DNA of 37,237 nt from a virus: positions 1-37,237 of the IMG/VR virus record IMGVR_UViG_3300050821_006032; one strand, written 5' to 3'. Positions within the stretch are counted from its first letter, which is position 1; each line of letters opens with the position of its first letter. The notes under the pieces were generated by a model, which ran no database searches, was not told the origin of the DNA, and saw nothing but the letters and a program-made list of their open reading frames with translations. This document shows, piece by piece, positions 7,755-15,700 of this stretch. A program made the translations under genes and the position numbers.

Positions 7755-8215
7755 TGCCGCCGCGCCTGGTCCTGCCCGCCGCCGAGTACCGGAAGAACGT
7801 GCCGCCGCTGATGCCCGCGAGCGCGTACAAGTCGTTCGCGATCCGCTCGCCGCGGGACACCACCGTCGTGGCCGCCTGCAAGGACGTGGGCTGCCAGAAG
7901 TGGGCGCACGGCTGGGAGACCGTCCTCGACGAGCGGGTACCCGCCCATGCCGAGGCGGCGGCGTGGATCCGGCTCCAGTCGGGCCGTACGTTCACGGAGA
8001 AACGCGACGCCAGCGGCCTGACCGTGCTCCGGTTCGAGGCGTTCCAGCGGTGCTTCGACAACCACCAGACCCGGCCCGAGAAGTACCTGGTCCGCGGCGG
8101 CGACTACCGCGGCAACCCGCGCCGCGAGAGGCGCGTGCACGCCCGCCCGGCCGACTGGGTGGAAGACATGGCCGGTCACCTCGACACCCTCAAGACAGCT
8201 CACGAAAGGGGCTAG
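7754..8215 (+). CDS. Conserved actinophage protein of unknown function, 153 aa
   Basis: It starts at an ATG sharing its first base with the tail tube stop. A block ACKDVGCQKWAHGWETVLDE, followed by RTFTEKRDASGLTVLRF, QRCFDNHQTRPEKYLVRGGD and basic residues, matches a pattern I recall from tail modules of several actinophages. Three Cys with His could bind zinc. No enzymatic motif is recognised. A tail role is inferred from position. Confidence 0.65.
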   Translation: MPPRLVLPAAEYRKNVPPLMPASAYKSFAIRSPRDTTVVAACKDVGCQKWAHGWETVLDERVPAHAEAAAWIRLQSGRTFTEKRDASGLTVLRFEAFQRCFDNHQTRPEKYLVRGGDYRGNPRRERRVHARPADWVEDMAGHLDTLKTAHERG

Positions 8216-8218
8216 CGG

Positions 8219-8629
8219 ATGGCCAAGGAAAACGGCCTCGGATGGACCACATTCACAGTGGCCGACGCATCCAGCGTGGCGCAGGATATCCGCGACGATG
8301 TCACCGAGCTGTCGTTCTCCACGCCCCGCGGCGTGCAGGACGTCACCGGTATCGGCGTCAGCGCGCACGAGCGGCTGCTGCTGCTCGCGGACCTGTCCTA
8401 CGACATCTCCGCCGTGTTCGACCCCGGGTCGGACCTGATGCATGAGGTGTTCTCCACGATCCCGTCGACGAGCGTGAACCGGGCGATCGCCAACGTGGTG
8501 AACGGCAAGACGCTGGGGCCGTGCAACTGCCTGCTGACCGACTATGCGCTCACCCGGTCGGCGACCGGCGAGTTCACGGCCAAGGTCCCCGCGGTCCTGG
8601 CCGACGGCGCAGTACCGACCTGGAGCTGA
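8219..8629 (+). CDS. Tail tube-like / minor tail subunit, 136 aa
   Basis: The ATG at 8219 follows AAAGGGGC. The protein is a compact beta/alpha unit: FTVADASSVAQDIRDDVTELSF, then GVQDVTGIGVSAHERLLLLADLSYDISAVFDP, then a Thr/Ala-rich C-terminal strand ending in PTWS. This profile (short tube domain directly before the tail chaperones) fits a tail tube or tube-like protein. Together with the 6996 gene it suggests two tube-fold proteins. The division of labour is unknown. Confidence 0.6.
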   Translation: MAKENGLGWTTFTVADASSVAQDIRDDVTELSFSTPRGVQDVTGIGVSAHERLLLLADLSYDISAVFDPGSDLMHEVFSTIPSTSVNRAIANVVNGKTLGPCNCLLTDYALTRSATGEFTAKVPAVLADGAVPTWS

Positions 8630-8635
8630 CCGGCC

Positions 8636-9061
8636 ATGGGTTACGTTCCGCGCCGCACGCTGTACAAGCTCGACTTCTCCGAGACGGAGCACGCCGGGCT
8701 CGAGGTGGTCACGAAGTCGGCGAGCATGGCCGCGCTGCTGGACATCCTCAGCCTGGCTGACGTCGTGGAGGCGGCAGGGCTGAAGAACGCCGACCGGACG
8801 CAGATGGACCGGCTGTTCAGCCTGTTCGACGAGGTCCTCGTCTCCTGGAACGTCGAGGCCGAGGACGGCGGCGCGGTCCCGGCGACGAAGGACGGCCTGC
8901 TGTCGCAGGACCCGGAGTTCGTCATGGCCGTCATCAACGCCTGGGCGCAGGCGATGGCGAAGGCGCCGACGGACCTGGGAAAAGGATTGGGCTCTGGCGG
9001 GATCTCGGCGGAGGCGACGGCGGCTCTGACGTCGGCGTCGACGAGCCTGCCGAGCTCGTAA
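8636..9061 (+). CDS. Tail assembly chaperone, unshifted product (gpG-like)
   Basis: This 141-aa, mostly helical, acidic protein sits directly upstream of the tape measure gene, where lambda gpG-type chaperones are encoded. It contains the slippery heptamer GGGAAAA at 8977-8983 (codons CTG GGA AAA), so a fraction of ribosomes should shift to make a longer fusion. In the zero frame it ends with an Ala/Thr/Ser-rich tail at 9061. It is expected to coat the tape measure during tail assembly. Confidence 0.85.
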   Translation: MGYVPRRTLYKLDFSETEHAGLEVVTKSASMAALLDILSLADVVEAAGLKNADRTQMDRLFSLFDEVLVSWNVEAEDGGAVPATKDGLLSQDPEFVMAVINAWAQAMAKAPTDLGKGLGSGGISAEATAALTSASTSLPSS

Positions 9062-9195
9062 GGGCCGAGATCCTGATCGGCCTGGCGGACAGGTGGCACT
9101 GCCCGCCGTCGGTGGTGCTGGAGCAGGACGCCGCGGTGCTGCGGCTGCTGGACGTGTACCGGATCGCTCACCCGCCGGAGGGAGGTGACATCTAG
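8636..9195 (+). CDS. Frameshifted tail assembly chaperone (gpG-T-like fusion)
   Basis: A -1 shift at GGGAAAA keeps the first 116 residues of the chaperone and continues from 8983 in the new frame for about 70 more residues to the TAG at 9193-9195. The extension contains RAEILIGLADRWHCPPSVVL and ends RIAHPPEGGDI, coding-like and in the right place for a gpT domain. The new frame stays open to one base before the tape measure start, which supports real use. The product is about 186 aa. Confidence 0.8.
8977..8983 (+). promoter_or_regulatory. -1 programmed ribosomal frameshift site
   Basis: The heptamer GGGAAAA is read as G GGA AAA in the chaperone frame, which is the X XXY YYZ form required for tandem -1 slippage. 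It lies about 78 bases before the zero-frame stop. The -1 frame is open from well before the site to the TAG at 9193-9195. Conserved -1 shifts between tail chaperone genes are well established in siphoviruses. Confidence 0.85.
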
Positions 9196-11622
9196 TTGGC
9201 CGACAACGTGGTGGAGGTGCTGGTCCAGTCCCGGGATCAGGCCAAGCCGGATATGGACGACCTGAAGGAGCGCCTCGCCGAGCTCGGCAGGCAGGTGGCC
9301 ACCGCCCGGGCTGACGTCGACGACGAGGCCGCGGCCGCGAAGCTCGACGACCTGCAGGCGAAGCTGATCGACCTGGGGAAGCGGGCCGCGAACCCGAAGA
9401 TCACCATGTCGGGCGCGATCAAGGCGGAGGCGCAGATCCACGCGGTCGAGGCGTCGCTGAAGAAGCTGGATGACACCGCGGCGGACGGCGGCCCGGGGAT
9501 GAAGGCCCGGGCCCTGGGGTTCGCGGAGGCGGCCGCGTCGCTCACGGGCCTGGGTGACGCGATGGGTGTCGCCGACCCGGAAGCGTCGATGTTCCAGAAG
9601 GTGATGGCGGGGGCGGGGCTGGCGACGGGTCTGCTGGAACCGGTGGTGGCCGGGGTGACGGTGGCGGTGGGCGGCCTGGCGTCGGGCGTGGCGTCGGCGG
9701 GGATCGGGCTGGGCGTGTTCGCTGAGGTCGCCAAGTCCGCTTACTCGCAGGTGTCCGGCGCGGTGACGGCGTACCAGACAGCGCAGTCGACGACGGGTAA
9801 GGCTGCCGCGACGGCGATGGCGCAGTACAAGGCGGACATGGCGGCGCTGACCCCGGCGCAGCGGGCGTTCGCGGGGGCGATCAACGGGGCGGAGAACGCG
9901 TGGCAGTCGTTCGTGGCGGCGAACACGGCCGGGGTGACGCAGATCCTGGATAAGGGCCTGGGGCTGCTGCCGAAGCTGCTGGCGTCGATCCAGCCGCTGC
10001 TGGCCCCGGTGGAGCATGCCCTGTCGGGGCTGATCGGGCAGCTCGGCAAGGGCCTGGATTCCTCGGGTTTCAAGTCGTTCATGTCGTCGCTGGCGTCGAA
10101 CACGGGCCCGGCGATCACCAAGCTGGGCGACGCCATCGGGCACATCGTCACCGGGATCGGCGGGATCCTGAAGGCGTTCATGCCGGTCAGCCAGGAGATC
10201 CTGGGCGGCGTCGACAAGATCACCGGGGCGTTCGCGAAGTGGGGCACGACGCTGAGCGGCCACAGCGGGTTCGCGTCGCTGATGGAGACGTTCAAGACTG
10301 AGACGCCGCTGGCCATGGGCGTGCTGAAGAACCTCGTCGTGGTGATCAAGAATGTGGCCTCGGCGATGGCGGGGGTCAGCACGGCGAGCAACTCCAAGAC
10401 GCTGCTGCAGGTCCTGCAGCCGCTGTCGGGGATCCTGGCGGCCCTGTCCAAGAACCAGGACCTGGACCGGATCGCCCTGTACCTGCTGGCCGCCGCCGAC
10501 GCAGGCAAGAAGCTGAAGAACACGTTCCAGGGGATCCAGGCGGCGATGGGCGTCTTCAAGACCGGGGCGTCGATGCTGCAGGACTTCAGCGCCGGGTTTT
10601 CGAACAGCGCGGCCGCGGCGTCGGAGGCGACGGGGGTGTGGGGGACGTTCGGCGGGAAGATGGCCAGCGCCGGCTCGTCGGTGGCGTCGTTCGTGTCGAC
10701 CTACGCGGCGAAGATGGGCGAGGCGATGGCCGCGACCGGCGCATGGATCGCCGAGCACGCGGTAGCTGCCGCGTCGTTCATCGCGGAGAACGTGGCGATG
10801 GCGGCGTCGGCGACGGCGGCGTTCATCGCGGAGAACGCCGCCACGCTGGGGCTGGTCACGGTGATCGCGGCGCTGGTCGCCGCGATCGTCTACCTTGCGT
10901 TGCACTGGAAGCAGGTCTGGTCCGACATCGAGACCGTCACGAAGGCGGTTTTCAGCGCGGTCAAGGACGCGGTCACCGATGTGGTCGACTTCATCAAGTC
11001 TCACTGGCAGCTGCTGCTGGCGATCCTGACCGGCCCGATCGGCCTGGCGGCGCTGGCCATCGTGAAGTACTGGAAGGACATCGTCACCGGCGCGCAGGAC
11101 ATGTTCCACGACGTCGTGTCGTTCTTCGAGGAGCTGCCGAAGCGGATCCTGTCCCTGGTCGTGGGCTACAACATGATGCTGTTCAACGCCGGCAAGGCGA
11201 TCATCATGGGCCTGGTCCACGGGATCGAGTCGGCGGTCGGCGACGTCGAGCACGCGGTCTCCAGCGTGGTCGATGACATCAAGTCGTTCCTGCCGTTCTC
11301 CCCGGCGAAGCGGGGCCCGCTGTCCGGGGCCGGGGCGCCGGACCGGTCCGGCGCGTCGATCGCGGCGATGCTCGCCCAGGGCATGGAGTCCGGCCGCGGC
11401 GCGGTGGCCGCGGCGGCGTCGCACCTGGCGGGGGCGGCCGGGGTCGGCCCGGGCGGCTACGCGGGCACCGCGGCCGCGGCCGGGGGCGGCGGCGGGGACA
11501 TCGTGTTCCGGCTCGGCGGCGGATCCGGGCTGGACCAGATGTTCATGACCTGGCTGAAGAACAGCGTCCGCACAGGCGGCGGCGACCCGAACATCTTTAC
11601 GAAGAAGGTGAAGTTCCTGTGA
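9196..11622 (+). CDS. Tape measure protein
   Basis: This 808-aa protein sets tail length; at about 1.5 angstrom per residue it predicts a tail of roughly 120 nm. The TTG start directly follows the chaperone TAG and is preceded by GGAGGGAGGTGAC. It has an N-terminal coiled-coil-like region (DLKERLAELGRQVATARADV), an Ala/Gly-rich hydrophobic segment near residue 140, membrane-like helices near residues 554-572 and 605-625, and the common C-terminal block FLPFSPAKRGPLSG. The Gly/Ala-rich tail and final helices are typical. Confidence 0.92.
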   Translation: MADNVVEVLVQSRDQAKPDMDDLKERLAELGRQVATARADVDDEAAAAKLDDLQAKLIDLGKRAANPKITMSGAIKAEAQIHAVEASLKKLDDTAADGGPGMKARALGFAEAAASLTGLGDAMGVADPEASMFQKVMAGAGLATGLLEPVVAGVTVAVGGLASGVASAGIGLGVFAEVAKSAYSQVSGAVTAYQTAQSTTGKAAATAMAQYKADMAALTPAQRAFAGAINGAENAWQSFVAANTAGVTQILDKGLGLLPKLLASIQPLLAPVEHALSGLIGQLGKGLDSSGFKSFMSSLASNTGPAITKLGDAIGHIVTGIGGILKAFMPVSQEILGGVDKITGAFAKWGTTLSGHSGFASLMETFKTETPLAMGVLKNLVVVIKNVASAMAGVSTASNSKTLLQVLQPLSGILAALSKNQDLDRIALYLLAAADAGKKLKNTFQGIQAAMGVFKTGASMLQDFSAGFSNSAAAASEATGVWGTFGGKMASAGSSVASFVSTYAAKMGEAMAATGAWIAEHAVAAASFIAENVAMAASATAAFIAENAATLGLVTVIAALVAAIVYLALHWKQVWSDIETVTKAVFSAVKDAVTDVVDFIKSHWQLLLAILTGPIGLAALAIVKYWKDIVTGAQDMFHDVVSFFEELPKRILSLVVGYNMMLFNAGKAIIMGLVHGIESAVGDVEHAVSSVVDDIKSFLPFSPAKRGPLSGAGAPDRSGASIAAMLAQGMESGRGAVAAAASHLAGAAGVGPGGYAGTAAAAGGGGGDIVFRLGGGSGLDQMFMTWLKNSVRTGGGDPNIFTKKVKFL

Positions 11623-11741
11623 CGGACGAACCGGAGGTACCGCCGGACGGCGGCCCGCAGGAAGGCCCGCAGGGCGAGCCACCGGTGATCTCGTTCTCCG
11701 GCGTCGTGACGCTGCCCACGGCGGCGGTGCGCAGTGAATAA
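11619..11741 (+). CDS. Small proline-rich ORF with PVISFSG motif, 40 aa
   Basis: A GTG at 11619 overlaps the tape measure stop, and its TAA overlaps the next gene's start region. The product has a Pro/Gly/Gln-rich start and the sequence PPVISFSGVVTLPTAAV. The 24 bases coding PVISFSGV (11682-11705) recur exactly at 13483-13506 in the giant tail gene. It may be a real small peptide, or a remnant of a tail-protein domain left by recombination. Confidence 0.45.
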   Translation: MTDEPEVPPDGGPQEGPQGEPPVISFSGVVTLPTAAVRSE

Positions 11742-12147
11742 CCCGTTGTTCTATGACCTCACCGAGGAAGCGGCGCTCAACGCCCGCACGGCGCTGCTGA
11801 ACAGCGGCTTCCTGGCGATCTACACCGGCAGCCAGCCCGCGCTCGACGGCAGCCTGACCGGCACGCTGCTGGTGACGCTGTCGTTCGGGTCGACGGCGTT
11901 CGCGGCCGCCACCGCGGCGGCGGGGACCGCGACGGCCACGGCCAACGCGGTCGCCTCCGGGACGGCAGGCAACACCGGGACCGCCGGGTACTTCGCGCTG
12001 CTCAAGAGCGACGGCACCACGGTGGTCATGACCGGCACGGTCGGCACCAGCAACGCCGACCTCGTCGGCCCGTCGACCAGCATCACCAGCGGCGCGACGG
12101 TGCAAGTCAGCTCGTTCCAGGTCCTGCAGCCGCAGAGCGGCGGATAG
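11734..12147 (+). CDS. Small tail protein, 137 aa (tail-fiber-like family)
   Basis: The GTG start at 11734 overlaps the end of the 40-aa frame. It opens with NNPLFYDLTEEAALNARTALL, then GFLAIYTGSQPALDG, a run of Ala/Thr-rich beta sequence, then GYFALLKSDGTTVVMTGTVG. This layout (helix, short strand, AIYTG, final beta hairpin) resembles a common short actinophage family also represented at 2541. Its position between tape measure and distal tail genes suggests a baseplate or tail-tip accessory role. Confidence 0.65.
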   Translation: MNNPLFYDLTEEAALNARTALLNSGFLAIYTGSQPALDGSLTGTLLVTLSFGSTAFAAATAAAGTATATANAVASGTAGNTGTAGYFALLKSDGTTVVMTGTVGTSNADLVGPSTSITSGATVQVSSFQVLQPQSGG

Positions 12148-12156
12148 GAGTAAGTC

Positions 12157-12699
12157 ATGCCGGCTACCGACTGGCTAGCCATCGGGAATAACACCGTCTC
12201 CGGCGCTGGCCTCGGCGCCGGGTCCGCCTATGCGAGCTCGGCCGCGCTGACCGATGTCAGCCCGGCCCCGCAGTACATGAGCCAGACGTGGGGGCCGGTG
12301 TGCGTGGGCCAGAAGTGGCGGTGGGTCGCCTACTTCATCGCGTCGAATACGGGTACGCCGACGCTGGCCGTGGGTATCTACTACGGCGGCATCGCAGGGA
12401 CGGCACTCCAGACGAGCGGGTCCATCACCACCACGACGGCCATGTCGAACTGGCTGTGGCGGATGGAGGTCGATTCTGAGGTGATCGCGGTCGGCACGTC
12501 GGGGACGATCCGGTCCTACGGGTGGATCGACATCCCGACGTCGGCGACCGCTGTCACGCGCCAGCAGATGAACGGCACCGCGCAGGACGTCACGGTCAAC
12601 ACGACGACCACCAGCGCCCTGACCGTCGGCGCCCAGTGGGGCACGAGCAACTCGAGCAACACGCTGACCGTCAAGGGCTTCAAGATCGAGCAGGGCTAG
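12157..12699 (+). CDS. Putative tail structural protein, 180 aa
   Basis: The ATG at 12157 follows GATAGGAGTAAGTC. The protein is Thr/Ser/Gly-rich and all-beta in appearance, with WGPVCVGQKWRWVAYFIA, TLAVGIYYGGIAGTAL and a final ALTVGAQWGTSNSSNTLTVK. The pattern resembles carbohydrate-binding or fiber-type beta-sandwich modules. No specific family is recognised. It sits in line with other tail genes, 18 bases before the giant tail gene. Confidence 0.6.
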   Translation: MPATDWLAIGNNTVSGAGLGAGSAYASSAALTDVSPAPQYMSQTWGPVCVGQKWRWVAYFIASNTGTPTLAVGIYYGGIAGTALQTSGSITTTTAMSNWLWRMEVDSEVIAVGTSGTIRSYGWIDIPTSATAVTRQQMNGTAQDVTVNTTTTSALTVGAQWGTSNSSNTLTVKGFKIEQG

Positions 12700-12717
12700 C
12701 CCGCGGGGCGGTAACCG

Positions 12718-15700
12718 GTGACGCTCGCTCCCGTCCAGTACGCCTGGAACTCGGCCACGTCGGCTGGCAGTCTTACTGTCACGCTCGGCGGCGCCGATTC
12801 CGGCGGCACGTCTCCCGGCCCGACGACGGCCGGGAACACCCTGGCCGTCTGCGTCCAGGTGTTCGGCGGCGCCACCGTCAGCAGCGTCCATATCGGCGGC
12901 AGCGCGGATAACTTCGCCAAGGCTGCCGGGGTGGTCGACGACGCTAACTCGGACTGCGAGACCTGGATCGACGAGGGCTGCGCGGGCGCGCAGACGTCGG
13001 TGGTCATCACCTTGTCCGGCACGGCGGACGTGGTCCAGGCCTACGTCCTGGAATGGCCCGGGCTGCTCACCACCGGCCTGGTCGACAAGACGAACCACGG
13101 CACCACCAGCTTCGGTACCTCCTGGTCGTCGGGATCCACCGGCACGCTGAGCCAGGCGAGCGAGGTGGTCATCGGCGCCGTGGCTGCTACCCCGGCCAGC
13201 ACCACCACCCTGACGACGCCCGGGGGGTCGTGGACTGAGCTGCCCCAGCTGTCCGCCGCCGATTCAGGCGAGACCAGCTACCTTGGCGTCGGCTACCAGT
13301 CGGTGAACTCCACGTCGGCGCTGACCTACTCCGGGACCACCGCGGACAGTTCCCTCATCGCCGCGGTGATCGTCACGCTGAAGGCCGCGCCGCCGCCGTC
13401 CGCGCCGGGCAGGGCGCCCGCGCCGCCGTCGCCGTTCACGCCGATGAGCTTGCCGCGATACTGGCAGCCGCCGCCGCCCGGGCCGGTGATCTCGTTCTCC
13501 GGCGTCATATCGGCTGCCGCGGCCGCGGTCGCAGGTGACCAGTCACCGCCCGTCCTGTCCGGCTCGCCGTCGGCCGCCCCGGCCGCGGTCGCAGGTGAGT
13601 TCAGCGTTTTCAATTTCTTCCCGGATTCACCGCTCGGCACGAAGGTCGAGCTGCTGATCAACGGCACCTGGACCGACATAACGTCGCCCTGGGTGCTGTA
13701 CGAGCAGGGCATCAAGATCACCCGCGGCCGCCCGGACGAGACGCAGTCGGTCACCGCGGCGCAGTGCACGCTGCGGGTCCGGAACGACGACGGGCGGTTC
13801 AGCCCGTCGAACACGGCCGGGGCGTACGCGCCGTACCTGGGCCGGAACACGCAGATCCGCGTGTCGGTCGACGCCTGGGTCGATGCGTCCGGCACGCCGG
13901 TCAACTACGACGGCTTCCGGTTCTGGGGCGAGTGCGCCTCGCTCAAGCCTGGCTGGGATCAGTCCGGCAACTTCCGGTATGTCGACATCACGGCGGCCGG
14001 GCCGATCCGCCGGTACAGCCAGGGCAACGCCACCATCGGGTCGGCCTTGCGCAGGTACTACACGCGGCTGACGGGCAGCCTGGTGCCGTACGGCTACTGG
14101 CCGGACGAGGACGTCCAGGGTGCCAGCGAGTTCGCGTCGTACGTCGCCGGGGTGCCCGCGATGGGCTTCACCGGCTCGCCGCAGCTCGCCTCGGATTCCT
14201 CGTTCGGCGGTTCGGACGCGATCCCGGCCGTCAACTCGAGTTCGTGGCACGGGCAGACCGGGGCGGCGTCGGACCCGCCCGGCGCGGGCTCCATCGTCCA
14301 GTTCACGCCCGGTACCTATAACTGGAGGTGCCCGCCGGGCGTCACCGCGGTCACCGGCGTCGACACCATCGGCGGAGGCGGCGGCGGGGGCGCGGCGGGC
14401 CCGCACGCGGGCGGCGGCGGCGGTGGTGGTGCCGGCCAGTCGCTGGCCAGCTCGATCGCGGTCACGGCCGGGACGACATACCAGTACGTGGTCGCTGAGG
14501 GCGGCCAGGCCGGCGCGTCGCTCGGTGCGGGCGGCGGCCCGGGCGGTACGTCGTCCTGGACCGGCGACACGCAGGCGTGCACGGCGGGAGGCGGCCAGGG
14601 CGGTGAGGGCGGCGACACGTCAACGGGCGGCGACGGCGGGACGGGCACGTACGCGGGCGGCGAGGGGGGCACCGGCCAGGAGTCGGTCACCACGTCGGGG
14701 AGCCTGTACTTCACCGCGAACACGGGCGGCACCGGTGGCGCCAGCGGAGGGACGGCCGGGCAGGTCAGCTTCGGGTGGCAGTCCCCGGCCGGGGTGGAGG
14801 AGATCCAGGCGGCCGTCGGCGGTGGCGGCGGCGGCGGCGGGGGCGGCGGCCAGGACTCCAACGGCACCGGCGGGGCGGGCGGCGGCGGCGGGGGCCTCAA
14901 CACTGAGACGGTCCAGGTCACGCCCCTGACCCAGTACAACTTCCTCGCGGGTAACGGGGGGAACGGGGGTAACTCCGCGGCTGACGGGCAGGCCGGCGGT
15001 GACTCGGTGATCACCGGCACCGACAACGGCATGGGCGGCTTCACCTCGATCACCGGCGGCGGCGGGAGCGGCGGCGGGAGTTCTGCCGGTTCAGGCGGGG
15101 CCGGCTCGGTGCCCGGGTCTTCTGGCGGCGGGTCGGTCAAGTCCGAGCCTGGCGAGGGCATGGGCGGCGGCGGTGGCGGTGGCGGCGGCGGTGGTGAGAA
15201 CGGCACCGGCGGGACCGCGGGTGCCACGAATGACCCGCAGCCCCCGGGCGCCGGCGGCGGGAACGGGGCGACTGGCGGGTGGGGCGCGCAGTCCAATGGC
15301 GGGTCCGGCGCGACGAACGGCGCCACGGGGTCTGGCGGCGAGATCCTGGACGCAGGCGGCGGCGGCGGTGGTGGCGGCGGGGCGGTTACTAACACCTCGG
15401 GCAATGTCGGCGGTGGCGGAGGCGCGGGCTGGTGCTACTGGTCCTGGAGCGTGACCGGGCCCACTGGCGGCGGGGGTGGCGGCTCTGGCGGGATGAGCGG
15501 ACCCGGTAACGCGGGCAGTAACGACGGGACCGGCGGCCTGCCTGGCGGTGGCGGCGGCGGAGCTGGCGGTAACCAGGGTGCCCCGAGCGGGATCAACGGG
15601 CCCGGGGCGGGCGGCGGGGGCGGGGGCGGGATCCCGGCCAGCGCGACCACGACGGCGGCGGCCGCGGCTAACGGCGGCGCGGGCGTCGTGTCGTTCGCCT

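Noticed and set aside
8641-12105. A 1154-codon open frame on the minus strand.
   Set aside because: It is antisense to the chaperone, tape measure and tail genes. Its Arg/His/Gln-rich, low-complexity composition is the usual shadow of GC-rich coding DNA. No ribosome site or family features.
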